NCBI RefSeq assembly: GCF_017377855.1
Contig: NZ_JAFREP010000006.1
Location: forward strand, 362,629-426,628
Length of the DNA stretch: 64,000 nt
Direction: 5' to 3'
From: Acanthopleuribacter pedis
GTDB taxonomy: Bacteria; Acidobacteriota; Holophagae; Acanthopleuribacterales; Acanthopleuribacteraceae
The notes beneath the pieces were generated by a model. The model was not told the DNA's origin. It was given only the letters and a program-made list of their open reading frames with translations, and searched no databases. A program made the position numbers and the translations under genes. Below are positions 36,323 through 45,900 of the stretch, piece by piece; the stretch's first letter is position 1; every line of letters starts with the position of its first letter.

Positions 36323-38955
36323 GGTTGCGCCTCCAATTTACCGTTCACCAAACGGAGGCGGCGCTGATCGGGGTCGGCCCACAAGCTGTCCATGAGTTCC
36401 TGTTCGGCGCGGAGCAGGCGTTGGTAGGGGCCGGGTTGGTTGCGCAGTTGCTCGGGCGATCCGTCCTGAACCAAACGGCCGCCTTCAATGACACACACGC
36501 GGTCGAAGGACAGGGTAGAATCCAGGTCGTGGCTGACGTATATCAGCGTGGCTTGCGGCCACCATGCCCGCACCATGCGCAACTTGGCGGCGCGGGTGGC
36601 GCGATCCAAGCCGCGGAAGGCCTCGTCCAACAAAATAAGCCGCGCGTTGCGGCGCAGCAAGCCGCGGCCGAGGCGCACGCGCTGGCCCTCGCCGCCGGAT
36701 AGACGGGTGCCGGCCTCACCGATCTGGGTTTGCAGGCCTTGGTTGCGTTTGTCGAGGATCGGCATCAGCTCGGCGGCCTCGAGGACGGGTTCCAAGGGGA
36801 CGGGTTCGGGTTCGTTGCCGTAGGTGAGGTTGTTGAGCAGGGTATCGTTCCAGAGGGTGACGGCCGGGTCGATCCACGCGGTTTCGCGGCGCAAACCGGG
36901 CAAACCTTCGTTGTCCAGCCGGGTGCCGTCCACCCAAACGGCGCCCTCGCTGACGGGATAGCGGCCCAGCAACAAACCGAGCAGGCTGGATTTCCCCGCG
37001 CCGGACGGGCCGACCAAGGCCAGGTGTTCGCCCGGCTGGATGTCGAGATTGACCCCGCTCAAAACGGCCTGGCGGCCGAGGGTGACGGCCACCGCCTCAA
37101 AGCGCAGGGCGGGGCCGCGCGTGTCGGTGGGCTGATGGGGTTCGGTTGCCGTCGGTTGGTGGTGTTCGTCGGGGGCGGCGAGCGGCTCCATAAAACGCAG
37201 GGTGGTGCTGCGGTAAGCGGGTAAGGCGCTTACGGCGGCGGCGATTTGTTGGCCGAGGTCGGGGATTTGCAACAGCCAGTAAATCAGCAGGAGCAAGGTG
37301 CCGTCCTGCTGAATCTGGACCTGCCGACTGACGATCCAAAAGGTGAGCGCGACGCCGACCAAGCTTTGCAGGCGGGTAAGGGTTGAGGCGGTGAGCAGCT
37401 GGTAAGCGGCTTGGACCCAGGCGGTCAGGCGGCGCTCGTGTTCGCGGGTGACGGCGCCTTGCGCGGCGTGGGCGCGGATGGGTGCGGCACCCTTGAGCGC
37501 GTCCAGATAAAAACGGCTGAGTGCACCCTCGTGGGCACGGACCCGCATGTCGCGTTCGGCGAGCAAGGGGTAAATGCCCAGCGGCAACAGGGCGGCGGTG
37601 ATGCCGGCCAGAAGAATGGGCCCGGCGAGATGGGGGGCCAGCCAAATAGCGCCGCCGCAGGTGAAAACCAGGGCACACACGGCTGAAATCAGGCGGGTGA
37701 CCATCAACGGCAAGCCGCGGATGTGGTGCAACATGTGGTTGCGTTCGGCCATGTCCCCGGTCAGGCGGCCGTGGAAGTAACGTTCACCCAAACGGGGGAT
37801 TTTTGCCAAAAAGGCGGCGCGGAGCCGCGTTTCGAGGTTTCGCCCCATGCGTAACTGGGCCACTTTTTGCGGGATTTGCAGCAAGAGCAGGGTGACCGCA
37901 AACAACCAGAGGACCATGCCGCCCGCGAGCCGTTGCTCGGGCAGCGGTAGCCCGTTGCCGATCTCCATCAGGCCGCGCCACAGTAGGGTTTCGAACAAAA
38001 CACCGCCGGCCTGCAGCAACGCCAAAAAAAGAATGGTGAGCGGGGCCCACCAACCGTCGGCACGGATGGTTTGCCACAGGAGGCCGGCGACGGCGGGTTC
38101 CTTCTCGCCGACGGCGCGGCGCAAGGCGGTATCCGTTTCGCTGGGTTCGTTTTCGGCCTCATCAAGCGTTCCCGGTTGGAAGCTGATAAACACGGCGCCG
38201 CGCATCATCAGGTGGGTGTCTTGCGGCGCGGTGTTCACCGACCAATAGGCTTCCGGGATGCAGGTTCCCAGGCTGTCCCCGGCCAAATCGCGTTCGTAGA
38301 GGCGGCTGATCAGACGTTTTGCGGCCGACTTGGCGCGAACGGCACCACCGGATTTGAGGGCGCGCACGCAGCGGGTGGCGGCGTCGAGTGTCGCCAACGG
38401 GCGGTAATCCTCGTTTTGCAGGGTCTCGACGACCTGAACCTGGGCCGCGTCCTTGCTAAACCCCAGCGCGGTGAGGCGTTGGATGAGGGGAAAAACAAAA
38501 TGTTTGGAGGTGCGCGCCCAGGCGAACCAATCGGCGTGGCTCAGGGCGTGGCGGTGTTGGTAGAGTTGGCGCTTGAGTTGTCGGGCGGAGACCCATTTGC
38601 GGCCGTGGGCGGGATCCATAATTTGGAACCAGCGCCCGTGCCTGCGCCAAATCACAATGAAGTGATGGCCGCCGCCTGGCAGTGAGACCACCGCGAGGGC
38701 GGGGAGGAGATCGGTGTCGGGCAGCAGTAAATGGTCGTCCGGCAACATCATTTGTTCGGCGGGCAGGCCCAGGGCGACGGCCACTTCCTCGAGGGTGTCG
38801 ATGCTGGTGCCGTCGACGCTGGTTTGGCAAGCCTCGCGCATGCGCCCAAAACCCACATCGAGGCCAAACCCATTGAGCACGGCCGACAATGCCGCCGGGC
38901 CGCAATCCATTTGGGATGATTGGACGATTTCCGGCACCAAGAAACGGCGCTTCAT
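36319..38955 (-). CDS. Peptidase C39-containing ABC exporter (PCAT)
   Basis: 878 residues. Residues 1-130 form a C39 cysteine protease: Gln12 (oxyanion), Cys18 in QMDCGPAAL, His97/His98 in GGGHHFIVIW and Asp114 in MDPAHG. This domain cuts the leader from a peptide and the rest exports the core. After a linker (130-310) come the membrane helices (about 320-600) and the ATPase domain with GPSGAGKSS, LSGGEGQR, LILLDEAF and the switch VSHD. All catalytic residues are intact. The ATG overlaps the HlyD-like TGA (ATGA). The substrate is most likely the 55-residue peptide at 42274. Confidence 0.93.
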   Translation of the reverse strand: MKRRFLVPEIVQSSQMDCGPAALSAVLNGFGLDVGFGRMREACQTSVDGTSIDTLEEVAVALGLPAEQMMLPDDHLLLPDTDLLPALAVVSLPGGGHHFIVIWRRHGRWFQIMDPAHGRKWVSARQLKRQLYQHRHALSHADWFAWARTSKHFVFPLIQRLTALGFSKDAAQVQVVETLQNEDYRPLATLDAATRCVRALKSGGAVRAKSAAKRLISRLYERDLAGDSLGTCIPEAYWSVNTAPQDTHLMMRGAVFISFQPGTLDEAENEPSETDTALRRAVGEKEPAVAGLLWQTIRADGWWAPLTILFLALLQAGGVLFETLLWRGLMEIGNGLPLPEQRLAGGMVLWLFAVTLLLLQIPQKVAQLRMGRNLETRLRAAFLAKIPRLGERYFHGRLTGDMAERNHMLHHIRGLPLMVTRLISAVCALVFTCGGAIWLAPHLAGPILLAGITAALLPLGIYPLLAERDMRVRAHEGALSRFYLDALKGAAPIRAHAAQGAVTREHERRLTAWVQAAYQLLTASTLTRLQSLVGVALTFWIVSRQVQIQQDGTLLLLIYWLLQIPDLGQQIAAAVSALPAYRSTTLRFMEPLAAPDEHHQPTATEPHQPTDTRGPALRFEAVAVTLGRQAVLSGVNLDIQPGEHLALVGPSGAGKSSLLGLLLGRYPVSEGAVWVDGTRLDNEGLPGLRRETAWIDPAVTLWNDTLLNNLTYGNEPEPVPLEPVLEAAELMPILDKRNQGLQTQIGEAGTRLSGGEGQRVRLGRGLLRRNARLILLDEAFRGLDRATRAAKLRMVRAWWPQATLIYVSHDLDSTLSFDRVCVIEGGRLVQDGSPEQLRNQPGPYQRLLRAEQELMDSLWADPDQRRLRLVNGKLEAQP

Positions 38956-40127
38956 GGTTGCGGTTCCGAGCGGGTGGGTTGTTGGGCGGCGCGTCGGCCA
39001 CCCACGGTGCGCAGGAGCATCTGGAGCGGGGTGACGGTTTCGCCACGCACGAGCACCTGGCCGGGGAGCCCGTGTTGGAGCGGGATACCCGGCGGGGTTG
39101 CGAGGATGTCGAAATCAATGCGCACGCGCTCATTGCGCCATTCCCCGGCGACCTCGCGCACGCGCAGGGTCAGGCTGCCGTATTGCAGCCAGGGGAAACC
39201 GTCGAGGCGCATTTCCGCGCTGTCGCCGGCGCTGATGCGGCCGACGGCGTCGGCGGGATGGAACCAGGCGCGGACCATGAGGGTTTGCTCGGTTAACAAG
39301 CGACCCAATTCGCGACCCGCCTCCACGTATGCGTCGTTTTGTAAGGGGCGTACCTCGGCCAATACGCCGTCCGCGGGCGCGGTTACCACATATTGGGCCG
39401 CCTCGTGGGTCAGCCGTTGTTGTTCGGAGGCCGCGCTGCGAATATCGCGTTCGGCTTGGTCGCGCCGGCGTGCCAGTTCGCCCGCCTGGTTGTCGGCCTC
39501 GGTTTTGGCTTGTGCCCGTTCACTCGCGCGCAGTTGTTGGGTGAGCTGCAGTTGGTCGCCCTCTTGACGAGCTTCGCGCGCGGCTTGTTCCATTTCTGCA
39601 AAATCCAATTCGGCGATTTCACCGCGCTGACGCAGAGGGCGGTAGCGGGCCAGCTTATCTTCCGCCGCCTGCAACCGGAGCTCGTGGCGTTCAACGGCGA
39701 GTTTGGCTTGTTGTAAACGCAAGTCGGCGCTTTCCAAGGCTTTCCGGGCAAGCACCTGTTGTCGTTGCGCCGCGGCCGTAATTTGCGCCAGGGTCTGGCG
39801 GTGTAGGTCCAGATCGGCTTCCGTTTGTTCCAGCGCTTTTTGAACGGCGGTCTGGTCCAGCCGCAGCAAGAGGTCGCCGCGTTGCACACGGCGGTTGAGT
39901 TGGAGCTGGTGTTCGGCGACCCGACCGTTGCGATGGGCGGTGATCACATGGGGTTCGGCCACGGCGACAACCCGTGCATTGCCTTGGCGATGCACGGGCA
40001 CGGCGCCGGCGCCAAACCACCAAATCCAAAGCCCGGCCAACAGGAAAAGCGCGACGGCAAGGCCGCCGACCAATCGGTGTCGTTCACGGTTGAGGGCGCG
40101 GGTGGTTTGTTTAAACGGGGTAGACAT
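38952..40127 (-). CDS. HlyD-type periplasmic adaptor (membrane fusion protein)
   Basis: 391 residues. One N-terminal membrane anchor (LVGGLAVALFLLAGLWIWW) follows a short basic cytoplasmic tail. A biotinyl-lipoyl half-motif (VITAHRNGRVAEHQLQLNRR), a long coiled-coil hairpin (about 85-230, heptads rich in Ala, Gln and Glu) and the returning lipoyl and beta-barrel part (VVTAPADGVLAEVRPLQ) complete the family plan. It would bridge the PCAT exporter to an outer-membrane channel. The start is uncertain: ATG 40127, or GTG at 40157; neither has a good ribosome site. It follows the radical SAM gene after a gap with a hairpin. Confidence 0.9.
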   Translation of the reverse strand: MSTPFKQTTRALNRERHRLVGGLAVALFLLAGLWIWWFGAGAVPVHRQGNARVVAVAEPHVITAHRNGRVAEHQLQLNRRVQRGDLLLRLDQTAVQKALEQTEADLDLHRQTLAQITAAAQRQQVLARKALESADLRLQQAKLAVERHELRLQAAEDKLARYRPLRQRGEIAELDFAEMEQAAREARQEGDQLQLTQQLRASERAQAKTEADNQAGELARRRDQAERDIRSAASEQQRLTHEAAQYVVTAPADGVLAEVRPLQNDAYVEAGRELGRLLTEQTLMVRAWFHPADAVGRISAGDSAEMRLDGFPWLQYGSLTLRVREVAGEWRNERVRIDFDILATPPGIPLQHGLPGQVLVRGETVTPLQMLLRTVGGRRAAQQPTRSEPQP

Positions 40128-40157
40128 GGTTGGGGTGACCTTGGCTTGCGTTGTCAC

Positions 40158-40179
40158 AACGTGCGGGGCGACGCACGTT
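40158..40179. other. Perfect hairpin between maturase and adaptor genes
   Basis: AACGTGCG, six-base loop, CGCACGTT: a perfect 8-bp stem with no T-run, in the gap between the radical SAM gene and the HlyD-like gene. It could be an RNA processing or stability element that sets different levels of the two products; that is inference. If the HlyD-like gene starts at the GTG at 40157 the hairpin would directly precede its start. Confidence 0.45.
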
Positions 40180-40223
40180 GCGGGGGCGACGGACCGGTTG
40201 ATCCGTCACCGAACGCCCGCGGC

Positions 40224-41597
40224 TTAAACGGGTTGGGCGAGTGGGAACCGTTCGGCGTAGTATTTGAGGTACTTATCGCGGTGCTCTTTGAGACCCGCCA
40301 GGAGGTTGCCCTCGTAGGAAGCGACCAAACGCTCGGGGAATTGGACCTTGTCCAGGGAGAAGGCAAGGGGATCATCATAGGGTGCATTGAAGGGTTCTGT
40401 CACCATGTCAAAGATACCGTGGTCAAAAGGAAGGCCCGCTGCGCCGGTTTTGAGTGAAAAACGTTCCCGTTGACCGTTGGCAACTTGTTTCAAGGCGCGG
40501 TGGTGGCAGTAGGGATTGTTGCCGCGTTTGCCGAAGAAGACATGAGCGGTCCAGTTGCAGCCGCCGCGGCACAATTCGGCAAATTCGCATCCTTTACAGC
40601 CGCCCCACAAATGGTCGGTTCCTTCCGGGGTGCCGGCGTTTTCGTTGAACTTGAGTTCTTCCGCATTGTAGAAAATGTCTTCCAGTTTTTTCTCGCGGAT
40701 ATTGCCGCCGGTGTAGGCGTTGGTTGGGAGCGAGGGACAGCCTTTGATGCTGCCGTCGGCCTCGATGCCGATGACTTGCAAACCGGCGTTGCACCCGGTG
40801 TAGAAGACGTTCTGATTGTCCTTAAAGCGAACGCCGCGCATGGCGCGTTCGTAGGGGCCGAAGTAACCGATGTTGTTACCCGGTTGTATTTGGAGGCCTT
40901 CGGCGTGGCCGGTTTTGGAAAGCCAGGCCAGCATGGGGTAAAGGTCGACCAGTTCCCAGGGCTGCATCAAAATTTGGTTGGATTCCACCGCGTTCCCCAT
41001 GGGGACGGTGAGCTGAATTTGCCAGAAGCTAACACCCGCGTCGAGCAGGGTTTGGTACAGCAAGGGAAATTGAGGCGCGCTCAATCGGTTAATTTGGGTG
41101 TTGCAACCAAAGGGGATGCCGACTTTGCGGAAATGGGCCAAGGTTTGGAAGACTTGTTTCCACGAGCCTTTACGACCGCGCAGCTTGTCGTGAACGGCTT
41201 CCAGGCCGTCGACGGAAACCGAAACGCCGCGAATGCCGGCCTCGGCCATGCGTTCGGCAGTGCGTTCGGAGATGCCGAAACCACCGGTGGTCATGGTGGG
41301 TCGCATGCCGACGCGGGTAATCTCGGTGGCGAGATCGAGCCAATCCTTGCGCAGGAACGCCTCGCCGCCGATGAGGGAGACTTCTTTGATGCCGAGATCG
41401 GCCATCTGGTGGATGAGGTCAAATGCTTCGGCGGTGGACAACTCATCGACACGGCTGTCGCCGGCACGTGAACCGCAGTGGGCACAGGCCAAGTTGCACT
41501 TGAGGGTGATTTCCCACACCGCGTAGGTGGTGCGTTGGTAGCTGCCGGAAGTGTCGGCCTCGGCGGCCGGGTTGGCGACGGGATCGGTAAAAACCAT
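40224..41597 (-). CDS. Radical SAM/SPASM peptide maturase
   Basis: 457 residues. The radical SAM cluster motif is CNLACAHC (Cys34, Cys38, Cys41), followed by LIGGEAFLR, which fits the GGE SAM-binding motif. The C-terminal SPASM domain has Cys269, Cys287 (GIEADGSIKGCPS), Cys334, Cys337, Cys343, Cys347 and Cys364, enough for two auxiliary 4Fe-4S clusters. Such enzymes modify ribosomal peptides, for example by thioether, C-C or C-O crosslinks. The start ATG has AAGGAG five bases upstream; a longer start at 41615 lacks one. The precursor is divergent across a shared control region. Confidence 0.95.
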   Translation of the reverse strand: MVFTDPVANPAAEADTSGSYQRTTYAVWEITLKCNLACAHCGSRAGDSRVDELSTAEAFDLIHQMADLGIKEVSLIGGEAFLRKDWLDLATEITRVGMRPTMTTGGFGISERTAERMAEAGIRGVSVSVDGLEAVHDKLRGRKGSWKQVFQTLAHFRKVGIPFGCNTQINRLSAPQFPLLYQTLLDAGVSFWQIQLTVPMGNAVESNQILMQPWELVDLYPMLAWLSKTGHAEGLQIQPGNNIGYFGPYERAMRGVRFKDNQNVFYTGCNAGLQVIGIEADGSIKGCPSLPTNAYTGGNIREKKLEDIFYNAEELKFNENAGTPEGTDHLWGGCKGCEFAELCRGGCNWTAHVFFGKRGNNPYCHHRALKQVANGQRERFSLKTGAAGLPFDHGIFDMVTEPFNAPYDDPLAFSLDKVQFPERLVASYEGNLLAGLKEHRDKYLKYYAERFPLAQPV

Positions 41598-42156
41598 GAC
41601 GACTCCTTGAAACAAAATTTTTGGCGCGGAACGCGGGGAGAACCGGTTCGCGAGGGTGGAGAAGGTGGGGGTGGTGTGAACACGTTAGCCTTAGAAAAAA
41701 CACATATATCAGTAAAGGTGGCATTGTTTTGTCGGTTGTAAAAATGAGCCTGATGTTTGTTTTCGGTGCGTATTTTTAGCGCGCCAATGTCCGGTATGCG
41801 TCCTTCTGAAGTGATTTTTCCCTTAACTTTTCGCTGGCCGTCATCATGAGCGGGGCGACCTGCGGTCAAGAAATCGGTGCGAGAAGTTGACCTAGGTTAC
41901 AGAAAGCCAAGCCTAAGCACCATAGATTGAAGTCTTAAGGCAAGTACAAGCTAAGTCTAAGGCAAGCGATTGGGTTTCCAGCAGCGAACGCGTTTTACGA
42001 AAAAACGAAAAATGCGTTCTCGTGTAAGGCCTTCTATCCTGATCGAAACGAAAATTAAAGTCAAGTAGTCGGCTGAAGAACGGGAAAACGCCGCGGTGGA
42101 TATATAGAGAAATGATGAAAAACGCCTAAATAGTTGAAAATATGAGGTCATTTTGG
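41598..42156. promoter_or_regulatory. Divergent control region between maturase operon and precursor gene
   Basis: About 560 bases with no credible ORF between the divergent maturase and precursor genes. Direct repeats GTCTTAAGGCAAG (41932-41944) and GTCTAAGGCAAG (41955-41966) begin 23 bases apart, close to two helical turns, and a third relative AAGCCTAAGCAC lies near 41908-41920. These look like operator half-sites. A GTTGACCTAGGTTAC near 41886 resembles the start of the precursor promoter. No regulator binding site can be named. Confidence 0.45.
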
Positions 42157-42186
42157 TTGACCTGGGCCTGGACACCGACCTAGAAT
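42157..42186 (+). promoter_or_regulatory. Sigma-70-like promoter of the precursor peptide
   Basis: TTGACC at 42157-42162, an 18-base spacer and TAGAAT at 42181-42186, close to the TTGACA/TATAAT consensus. Transcription would begin near 42193 and leave a leader of about 80 bases before the precursor ATG. Position relative to a strong ribosome site and terminator makes it convincing. Confidence 0.65.
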
Positions 42187-42273
42187 GAGCTTGAAATTTC
42201 CCCGTTTGTTAGTGGGATGTCATATTTTCGCGGCAAATTGGCGGAAATTAACTTCTTCATAGGAGAACGTATC

Positions 42274-42441
42274 ATGAAAAAAGTTAACATTGAAAAGCAA
42301 GCTGTTCAGGCCAAAGACCTCCTTGCTGAGATCGAAGGTACCGGCGTTAAAGTAAAAACTTCCGTAAAAGCCGGCAACTTCGGCAAATGCATTCCCGGCA
42401 CTTGCCCTCAGCCGCTCTACGGTGTCGTTATCACCATCTAA
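42274..42441 (+). CDS. RiPP precursor peptide, 55 residues
   Basis: Short gene with AGGAG eight bases before the ATG. A Lys/Glu-rich helical leader starts MKKVNIEKQAVQAKDLLAEI; the C-terminal part (NFGKCIPGTCPQPLYGVV...) holds the only two cysteines as C-I-P-G-T-C with nearby Pro, Gly and Tyr. That design (charged leader, small Cys-containing core) next to a radical SAM/SPASM enzyme and a C39 exporter marks it as the substrate. C39 peptidases usually cut after Gly-Gly, Gly-Ala or Gly-Ser; here the candidates are Thr-Gly after GTG or Ala-Gly in VKAG, so the cleavage site is unclear. No known RiPP class is matched by eye. An upstream ATG at 42217 has no ribosome site and was not chosen. Confidence 0.85.
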   Translation: MKKVNIEKQAVQAKDLLAEIEGTGVKVKTSVKAGNFGKCIPGTCPQPLYGVVITI

Positions 42442-42513
42442 GCCGTTTTCAACTGGGGTCTCGCGACCCGCGGGTGCCTTCCAGGTGCCTGAACCCATCT
42501 CTTTGAGATGAAG

Positions 42514-42550
42514 AAACGGGACGACGCCTTGGGGGGTCGTCCCGTTTTTT
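42514..42550 (+). terminator. Intrinsic terminator of the precursor gene
   Basis: AAACGGGACGAC, short loop, GTCGTCCCGTTT followed by a T-run: a 12-bp stem, one of the strongest terminators in the window. It lies 73 bases after the precursor stop and isolates the peptide as a single-gene transcript, as is common when a precursor must be made in excess of its enzymes. Confidence 0.92.
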
Positions 42551-42903
42551 GTTTGCCCAGCCCGGGTTGGGAATTCGGGCGATTTGCGGTTGGCGACCGC
42601 GTTTATGAATATTTTTATGAGAACTGAAGCCGTTCCACGTCGGGGAAATGTTAAAATTTGCCCACCGTGTGCGTGTTCGCTTGTCCCGCCGCATCCGGCG
42701 TCTGCCCGCCGCGTTTGGTATTTTGGGATACGGGGGAATTGCTTCCTTAGCGCGTTCACACGTGAGAAAAATCGATCTGGGTTCGGACGGTGGACGTGGC
42801 TGAAACACATCATGATCCGGCTTTTACGCCGCTTCACCGGCATGGTTTGCCGGTGGGTTCTTCCTTCGCGTGCATACGGTCCGCCGGACGAGAAGGCGTC
42901 TAA
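42551..42903. other. Intergenic region before the hybrid kinase
   Basis: About 350 bases without a supported gene. It carries the promoter and 5' leader of the hybrid kinase. No clear -35/-10 pair or riboswitch-like fold is visible. Confidence 0.4.
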
Positions 42904-45900
42904 GTGTTGGTCCCGCTCCTTTTCCGCCGGGCTGTTGCGCTCGTAACCGGTCGCCGCTTCGTGTTGCCGTGGTTGTTCCTGGTGAGCGGCCTTCTTGTTG
43001 CCGATTCCGGCCAGGCCGCGCAGCAGAAAAGGATCCTTGAAGGGGTGAAGTTCGAACACCTCACTACCCGCGACGGCCTCTCTCAAAACGGGGTTTTTAC
43101 CATCGTTCAGGACCATCACGGCTTTTTATGGTTTGGCACGCGCGACGGGTTAAGCCGTTTCGACGGTCAGCGTTTTCGAACCTATTACCGGGATTTTCAG
43201 GATGAAACCACGCTGTTGGACAACAGCGTTTCCCACTTGGCGGTTGGCGGAGACGGTGTGATTTGGGCGCTTAATTATGTCGCCGGCATCAGTCGTTTCG
43301 ATCCTGAAACAGGCACGTTTCAACGGTTTCCCCTCGGCGCTCCCGAGGCGCCCCAATGCCAACATTTGAACGGCGTCTCGGCCGGTCCCGGCAATACCCT
43401 ATTCGTCTCCCATGATCGAGGCCTTGCGCAATACAACCCCGAGACGGGCCGCTTCGATGAAATCGACCTTTCGGCCTTGGCGGAAGGCGACGTGGAAAGC
43501 GCCGAGATGATTTGGTTTCCCGGGGACGATGCGCTCTGGATCGCGACCAACCAAGGCCTGCTGCGTTACCATCCTGAACAGGGTATTCTCAAAGTCTACG
43601 CATTCGACGATACCGATCCCAATCGCCTGCCGCCGCGATTTTTCACCGCCATTCAGCCAAGCGGCCAGGGCAAACTCTGGCTGAGGAGCAGTGCCGGCAT
43701 CGGTTTGTTTGATCCCGAAACCGAACACTACGAACCGGTGGATTTTGGGTCAGCTTCTTGGCCCGGCGAGGGGGGAGGGATGCTCCGCGACAGCCGCGGC
43801 ATCCTTTGGATCCCCACCAAAGGCGGGGTCATGCTCTACGATCCCCAATTCGAGACGCTGACCCAGCTACGCGCCGAGGCCAAGGATCCGCGCACCCTTT
43901 CCGAGGATCACGTCGTCACCGTGTTTGAGGACCGATCCAACATGGTTTGGCTGGGAACCTTCGGTGGCGGCGTTAACCTGTACAACCGCTCTTCCGAAAC
44001 CATCGGCCACGTGCGCTTGGATTTCGAGGGCGTGAACAATTATAAGTACGCCGTGTTTGCTTTTGTCGAAGGCGACGATGGTTTGATGCACGTCGCCACC
44101 GAGTCGGCCGGGGTGCTGACTTATGATCCAGGCATCGGTTCCGTCGTGCCCGCCCAAGAAGCCTCAAACGACCCGGATGCGGTCCATCCCGACATCCTGG
44201 ACATGCTGCCCGCCGACGGCGGCATGTGGCTCGGCACGGTCACCGGGCTGAAGTGGTTCGATCCCAAACAACCGCGGTGGCGGGATGTGGCCGACCCGGA
44301 AGGGGCCGCATACAACCAACTGCAGCGCAGCATTCAGGACTTAGAATACGGTCCCCATGGTGAAATTTTCATGGCCTCCTTTGGCGGGCTCATCGCCTAC
44401 CAACCCCGCGACGGCTCCTGGCGTTTTTGGGTCCATGATCCCGAAAATCCCGAGTCCTTGCCCCATAACTTCCTCCTCGCGGCACACCAAACGGAACGGG
44501 CTTTGTACCTGGGCACCTATGGCAATGGTTTGTTTGAATTCGACGGCGTGTCCCGTTTTCGGCAATTTCCCGCCGACGGCGCCGACCCCGACGCCTTGAG
44601 CCACGCCACCATTCTCACCATCATCGAAGGTCCCGACGGACGCTTGTGGATTGGCACCCTCGGGGGCGGACTGAATGTCTTTGATCCTGAGACGGAACGG
44701 TTTAAGCGCTATACACGCAAACATGGATTGGTGAATGAGAAGGTCTTCGGCTTGGCCTTTGACGGTGACGGTGATCTGTGGATCGCGACCAACCGCGGCT
44801 TGAGTCGTCTCAATCTTCAAACCGAACAGTTTCGCAACTTTGGTCTCTCCCACAATTTGCAAGCCAATGAATTTGGGCGGGGCGCCATCCTGAGGGCCCG
44901 CGACGGTACCATGTATTTCGGCGGGGTCAACGGCTTTAACTTTTTGCAACCCCGCGCCCTGCGAACCCAGGCCTTTCATCCGCCGATTGTGCTCTCCGAC
45001 GTGGAAGTGCTTAACCTTCCGGTGCAATTCGACCGCGAAACCGCCGATTTGCAAGAGGTCACCTTTGCCCACGACGACCGCGCCATCCAGTTCCATTTCG
45101 CCGCGCTTGATTTTCGCAGCCCGCGCGGCTTGCGATACGCCTACCGCGTTCCCGGTCTCACGCCGGACTGGGTTCCCCTGGGCAACAAGGGCGATGTGTC
45201 CTTTCCCAAATTGGCGCCCGGCCGTTACACCCTGGAAATGAAGGTTGCCAATGCCGACGGCGAATGGGTTCCCGAGACCCGTAAATTGGCGATTACCGTC
45301 ACACCGCCGTGGTGGGCCAACCCATACGCCTACGCCCTTTACCTTTTTTCCGGGTTGATGGCGGTTGGTTTTTATTTACGGCGGCAACAGGCCAAACTGC
45401 AGCGCTCCGAGGCGATGAACCAACGCTTGATGCGGGTTGACGAGCTGAAAGACGAATTTCTGGCCAATACCAGCCACGAACTGCGCACGCCGATCCACGG
45501 TTTGGTGGGGTTGGCTGAATCCTTGTTGGCGGGAGACGCAGGCGAAGTATCGCCCGCGGTGGCCGACAACCTTCAGTTGATGGTGTTGAGCGGGAAGCGG
45601 CTGGATAATTTGGTGAACGATATTCTCGATTTCTCCAAACTCAAGCAGGCCGAACTGGTTTTAAACCTGCAACCGGTTGACCCGGCCATGGTGATTGAGG
45701 CCGTTTTGGCTGTGTGTCAGCCCTTGGCCGCCGACAAAAAAGTAACCTTGATTAACGATGTTTCCGAATCGTTGCCCTTCGTCAACGCCGACGAGGGCCG
45801 CCTGCAACAGGTGTTGTTTAACCTGGTGGGCAACGCGATTAAATTTAGTGAAGAAGGCGAGGTGCGCCTGGTCGGAGAACGCCATGACAACCTGCTGCGC

